Shown one piece after another: positions 6,408 to 8,815 of a DNA stretch of 8,815 nucleotides. The position numbers and the translations under genes are program-made. The stretch spans positions 1 to 8,815 of the forward strand of contig DIVA01000119.1 in assembly GCA_002435705.1 (NCBI GenBank). The letters are read 5' to 3'. The notes beneath the pieces were generated by a model, which saw nothing but the letters and a program-made list of their open reading frames with translations, was not told the DNA's origin and ran no database searches. Each line of letters opens with the position of its first letter. The stretch's first letter is position 1. This DNA is from Bacteriovoracaceae bacterium UBA6144 (GTDB taxonomy: Bacteria > Bdellovibrionota > Bacteriovoracia > Bacteriovoracales > Bacteriovoracaceae).

Positions 6408-6902
6408 ATGTCACGCTCAATCTTTTTTGCACTCACGCTCCTGATGGCCTTTCCTGCAGTTGCTCAAGCAAGCTGGATCAAAGAAACTCGAAAAATCCTA
6501 AGAGATAACTCCTACGCTTGCAGAAACTCGGAACTCAAAATTGAAGAGATCGTGAGCGACTCGCATATTTCTGGGGTCATCAAAGGACTTCCTCAAGACG
6601 CAATCGAAAAATTTAAAGTTCTCTTCTACGTCAAAACCAATCGTTGGTATGCCCATCCATATTTTCAACCGGAGAATCCGCAAGAAGGATACGCCTACGC
6701 AAAAATTAATCAGGATGGGACCTTCAGAATCAAGACAATTAAGCGAGCCGTGACTGGCTCACGACTGGCAATCACTGTCGTCCCTACTCCCTACGTGATT
6801 AAATCTCAAAGCCGTTGGCTGAAGCCTTTTCTTGGACTCTTCGGCGGAGTGTTTCGTTATTCGTGTCGTGGTTTAGTGGTGCCTCTGAACGGAGAACTTT
6901 GA
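6408..6902 (+). CDS. small secreted protein of unknown function
   Basis: The 164-aa product begins with a Sec signal peptide: a short basic start, a hydrophobic core (about 5-16) and a likely signal-peptidase I site AVAQA|SW after residue 21. The mature part of about 143 residues probably lies in the periplasm or outside the cell. It has alternating hydrophobic/polar runs suggestive of beta strands (about 65-77, 95-111 and 119-134). Exactly two cysteines (38 and 153), near its two ends, could form one disulfide. I do not recognise the family. The start is well supported by GAAGGA (6396-6401) 6 nt upstream. It is divergent from the HIT gene and its last 30 bp overlap the 3' end of the MATE gene on the other strand. 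Confidence 0.75.
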   Translation: MSRSIFFALTLLMAFPAVAQASWIKETRKILRDNSYACRNSELKIEEIVSDSHISGVIKGLPQDAIEKFKVLFYVKTNRWYAHPYFQPENPQEGYAYAKINQDGTFRIKTIKRAVTGSRLAITVVPTPYVIKSQSRWLKPFLGLFGGVFRYSCRGLVVPLNGEL

Positions 6903-8180
6903 TATTTTCTGATAGGTTAAAATAAATAATCCGGTGGCCACTAACGCGAGTGAAGTGGCCAATCCTATCCAAAAACCTTGTGCTTTCATTTCCAAAGTAT
7001 TTGCCATCCACCAGCCCGCGGGAATTCCAATAATCCAGTACCCGATGAAGATTATGATCGAGACAGGTCTAGAGATATTGATTCCTCTGAGAATCGCGCC
7101 AAGCGTGACCTGAGCTCCATCAAAGATTTGAAAGATCGCCATCCAAAAGATGAGGTTAATCGTCAGCTGGTTAACCTCTGGACTGGCGCCGAACACCGAG
7201 ATCATGGCTTGGGGAAAGAAAAAAGCGCACAGAGCAGACAGACCCATAAAACCAACACTCATCTTGAGACCCATCCACGCATAACCCTTTAGGTTTTGCG
7301 CGTTCTGCTCTCCATACGCATGCCCGACCTTCACCCCCACGGCACTGGCTATGGCCATGGGAACCATGAAAGCCACAGATGCAATAGTGAGAACGAGATT
7401 GTGTGCAGCTGTTTGAATCTCACCGAATTTTCCGATGAAAAGTGTGCATGAACAAAAAGCCATCACTTCAAAAAACATGGCGATGGCCGTGGGCCACCCC
7501 AGTGTTACGACTTCTTTGATAAAGCCCCAGTCCACTCTTGGCACATTTCTTAAATAAGGCAAGACCGGAATGAGTAAAGCAATGCCCATGAACCAGCGGA
7601 CAGTCAGTGAAGCCCAAGCGAGGCCATCAATGCCGAGAGCAGGAATCCCCCACTCACCAAAGACAAACATCCAATTAAAAAGGAGGTTCAGCGGAACCGC
7701 GACAATAGAAACAAAGTTAGCAAGAAAAGTTCGCTCGTGAGCCTGCAGCCATTCACGAAGGGCCGAATAAAGAAATGCCCCAGGGATTGATCCAATCGAG
7801 ATTCGCACGTAGCTCATCACATGACCGGTCATCTCGGGCTCGTAGCCTAAAAGTGGTACCAGCTCTGCGGCCAGAGCAGTGAGAATCATAAAGGGAATAG
7901 ATAAGAGAGCCGCGTAGATGAGTGAAGCAAAAGCCAACTGATCCGTATTCTTTCCTTCCCCGCGGTACTTGGCGACGATGGGAGAGATCGCGAACTGAAA
8001 GGCGAAGCCCACAATCAGAACCGGATTCGCGAACGCCACCGCAAGACCGATCGCTGCGAGAGCGGTAGTAGAGTGTTTGGTAGCGATGATAATATCGCCG
8101 GCCCCAATGAGCATGAGGCCTAGCTGGCCTGCGATCACGGGACCAGCAAACTTTAAAAGCTCTTTAGAATAGTTAGACAT
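6873..8180 (-). CDS. MATE family multidrug/cation antiporter (NorM-like)
   Basis: A polytopic inner-membrane protein of about 435 aa with around twelve hydrophobic segments arranged as two related halves (the second starting near residue 220), the layout of MATE exporters that expel drugs using Na+ or H+ gradients. Counting from the ATG at 8180, the family-typical acidic residues Glu238 (FFEVMAF) and Asp354 (FQIFDGAQVTLGAILRG) match positions important for cation coupling in NorM. The second is followed by the usual LRG. The Na+ or H+ preference and substrate cannot be told. ATGs at 8207 and 8186 are alternative starts. I prefer 8180 because it leaves a usual short N-terminus before the first helix and an 8-bp overlap with the deformylase stop, suiting coupled translation. 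None has a good ribosome site. Confidence 0.92.
   Translation of the reverse strand: MSNYSKELLKFAGPVIAGQLGLMLIGAGDIIIATKHSTTALAAIGLAVAFANPVLIVGFAFQFAISPIVAKYRGEGKNTDQLAFASLIYAALLSIPFMILTALAAELVPLLGYEPEMTGHVMSYVRISIGSIPGAFLYSALREWLQAHERTFLANFVSIVAVPLNLLFNWMFVFGEWGIPALGIDGLAWASLTVRWFMGIALLIPVLPYLRNVPRVDWGFIKEVVTLGWPTAIAMFFEVMAFCSCTLFIGKFGEIQTAAHNLVLTIASVAFMVPMAIASAVGVKVGHAYGEQNAQNLKGYAWMGLKMSVGFMGLSALCAFFFPQAMISVFGASPEVNQLTINLIFWMAIFQIFDGAQVTLGAILRGINISRPVSIIIFIGYWIIGIPAGWWMANTLEMKAQGFWIGLATSLALVATGLFILTYQKISKFSVQRHH
6935..6961. repeat. 8-bp GC-rich stem-loop inside the 3' end of the MATE gene
   Basis: TGGCCACT (6935-6942) and AGTGGCCA (6954-6961) are perfect inverted copies around an 11-nt loop. 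The site lies 33 nt beyond the stop of the plus-strand secreted-protein gene, so a transcript of that gene would fold it. On the minus strand it is followed by an A/T-rich stretch with runs of T. It also encodes repeated Val/Leu-Ala-Thr codons, so it may be a by-product of coding. Terminator function is unproven because neither strand has a clean U-tract. Confidence 0.4.
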
Positions 8181-8727
8181 TTTCATCGAGATCTGGCGCT
8201 TGACCATAAAACTGCATGAACTCTTCTTGATAACTCAAGAGACGGGTGTCTTGAAGACGATCTATATAGAGATGACCAAAGAGATGATCAAGTTCATGCT
8301 GGAGAACTGTGGCGAGAAAACCTTCGGCTACAATCTCACAACTCTCAGCTGCTGCATTGAGATACTCGACTCGCACTTTTCGAGGTCTCTCCACGTAGCC
8401 ACGCAGACCAGGGACAGAGAGGCAGCCCTCCCAGAACCCTTGGGGAGTAGCATCCAAAATGGAAATTTTGGGATTGATAAAGGTAGTAAAACTTAACTCA
8501 GCGTTTGCGTCGTAGCGATTCTTAGTGGGCCCGAGTTCAATCACTGCTAACTGAATGGACTCACCAATTTGAGGAGCCGCGAGACCAATCCCCCCATGAT
8601 GCTTCATGTTTTCACGCATATCTGCTATGAATTGCTGTATTTCAGGAGAGAGTATTTCTTCTGAACTTAGTTCCCTAGCTGTTTGTCTAAGTAGGGGGTG
8701 CCCCATGCGAACAAGTTGTCTGATCAT
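8173..8727 (-). CDS. def: peptide deformylase
   Basis: Peptide deformylase removes the formyl group from the N-terminal methionine of new proteins in the cytoplasm, an essential housekeeping step in most bacteria. Counting from the ATG at 8727 (184 aa), all three signature motifs are intact: GIGLAAPQ (46-53), EGCLS (100-104, with metal ligand Cys102) and HELDH (144-148, with metal ligands His144 and His148 and catalytic Glu145). The start MIRQLVRMGHPLLR matches the usual gammaproteobacterial-style N-terminus, which is why I prefer 8727 to an ATG at 8751 that adds eight residues. Neither has a good ribosome site. The gene is followed by the MATE transporter rather than by methionyl-tRNA formyltransferase (fmt), its common partner. 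Confidence 0.96.
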   Translation of the reverse strand: MIRQLVRMGHPLLRQTARELSSEEILSPEIQQFIADMRENMKHHGGIGLAAPQIGESIQLAVIELGPTKNRYDANAELSFTTFINPKISILDATPQGFWEGCLSVPGLRGYVERPRKVRVEYLNAAAESCEIVAEGFLATVLQHELDHLFGHLYIDRLQDTRLLSYQEEFMQFYGQAPDLDENV

Positions 8728-8734
8728 GCCCGAA

Positions 8735-8785
8735 ATATTACCAGTTCTCATGCAGTTACAAAAACTTTTTTCCTCAACTTTTTTG
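8735..8785 (-). promoter_or_regulatory. candidate promoter of the def-MATE operon with upstream A-tracts
   Basis: Read on the minus strand, TGG-TAATAT (the hexamer at 8735-8740) resembles an extended -10 element. TTGTAA (8756-8761) could be a -35, though its 15-bp spacer is short. Directly upstream, a 9-bp direct repeat AAAAAAGTT (8764-8772 and 8777-8785, 13 bp apart) gives A-tracts like an UP element. The start point would fall at about 8728, next to the deformylase ATG, implying a leaderless message. This would explain the missing ribosome site, but it is inference. Confidence 0.35.
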
Positions 8786-8815
8786 GGCTTTGACCGACAA
8801 GATTCATCAATAGTT

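Noticed and set aside
6978..7292. 104-codon open frame on the plus strand inside the MATE gene
   Set aside because: It lies wholly antisense to a clear MATE protein, its translation is low-complexity and charged, and it has no convincing ribosome site.
8761..8786. A-run/T-run block (AAAAACTTTTTT) considered as a plus-strand terminator
   Set aside because: There is no GC stem and no plus-strand gene upstream of it; it fits better as A-tracts upstream of the def promoter.
1..8815. tRNA, rRNA, CRISPR, insertion-sequence or toxin-antitoxin content
   Set aside because: Looked for by eye and not found: no cloverleaf-like 3' ends, spaced repeats, transposase motifs or small paired toxin-antitoxin genes; the window is filled by twelve ordinary protein genes.

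Overview
The window is a compact stretch of bacterial chromosome, with no RNA genes, insertion sequences, CRISPR arrays or phage genes that I can see. It holds twelve protein genes, one of them cut by the left edge. They sit in short operons of one or two genes on alternating strands, with almost no intergenic DNA. By eye the base composition is in the mid-40s percent GC. The mix fits a proteobacterium-like organism: a gammaproteobacterial-style peptide deformylase, a Bacteroidetes-like class I aspartate aminotransferase, an RlmC/RlmD-type methyltransferase, a lipoprotein and a Sec-secreted protein. My best guess is the Bdellovibrionota/Oligoflexia, but this is inference and I cannot confirm it without a search.

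Left region (1-1765): an alpha/beta hydrolase (minus strand, partial) is divergent from a two-gene plus-strand operon. The operon encodes a predicted metal-dependent 'hydrolase' of the PF10118/COG3687 type with a diiron-like ligand pattern, followed by a single-domain M24 'pita-bread' metallopeptidase. The two are joined by a TGATG stop/start overlap. Their shared role is unknown.

Middle region (1752-4646): on the minus strand, a Trp-rich protein I do not recognise is translationally coupled to an iron-sulfur rRNA m5U methyltransferase, whose start codon I move to a GTG at 2882. The 5' end of the unknown gene overlaps, head to head, the 5' end of a plus-strand lipoprotein gene. The lipoprotein gene is coupled by an ATGA overlap to a DUF962/Mpo1-like membrane protein.

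Right-middle region (4651-6902): a HIT-domain nucleotide hydrolase and a class I aspartate aminotransferase form a tight minus-strand operon. It diverges from a small secreted protein of unknown function. The shared 125-bp intergenic region carries a striking set of inverted repeats that look like an operator.

Right region (6873-8815): peptide deformylase is followed by a MATE efflux pump in one minus-strand operon. The deformylase start has a possible extended -10 promoter almost abutting it.

All three convergent junctions (1752-1765, 4646/4651, 6873-6902) overlap or nearly touch, leaving no room for ordinary intergenic terminators. No clear new defence or mobile system is visible. The best leads are the diiron-like/M24/hydrolase cluster, the unknown Trp-rich gene with its overlapping divergent neighbour, and the operator-like repeats at 6313-6363.
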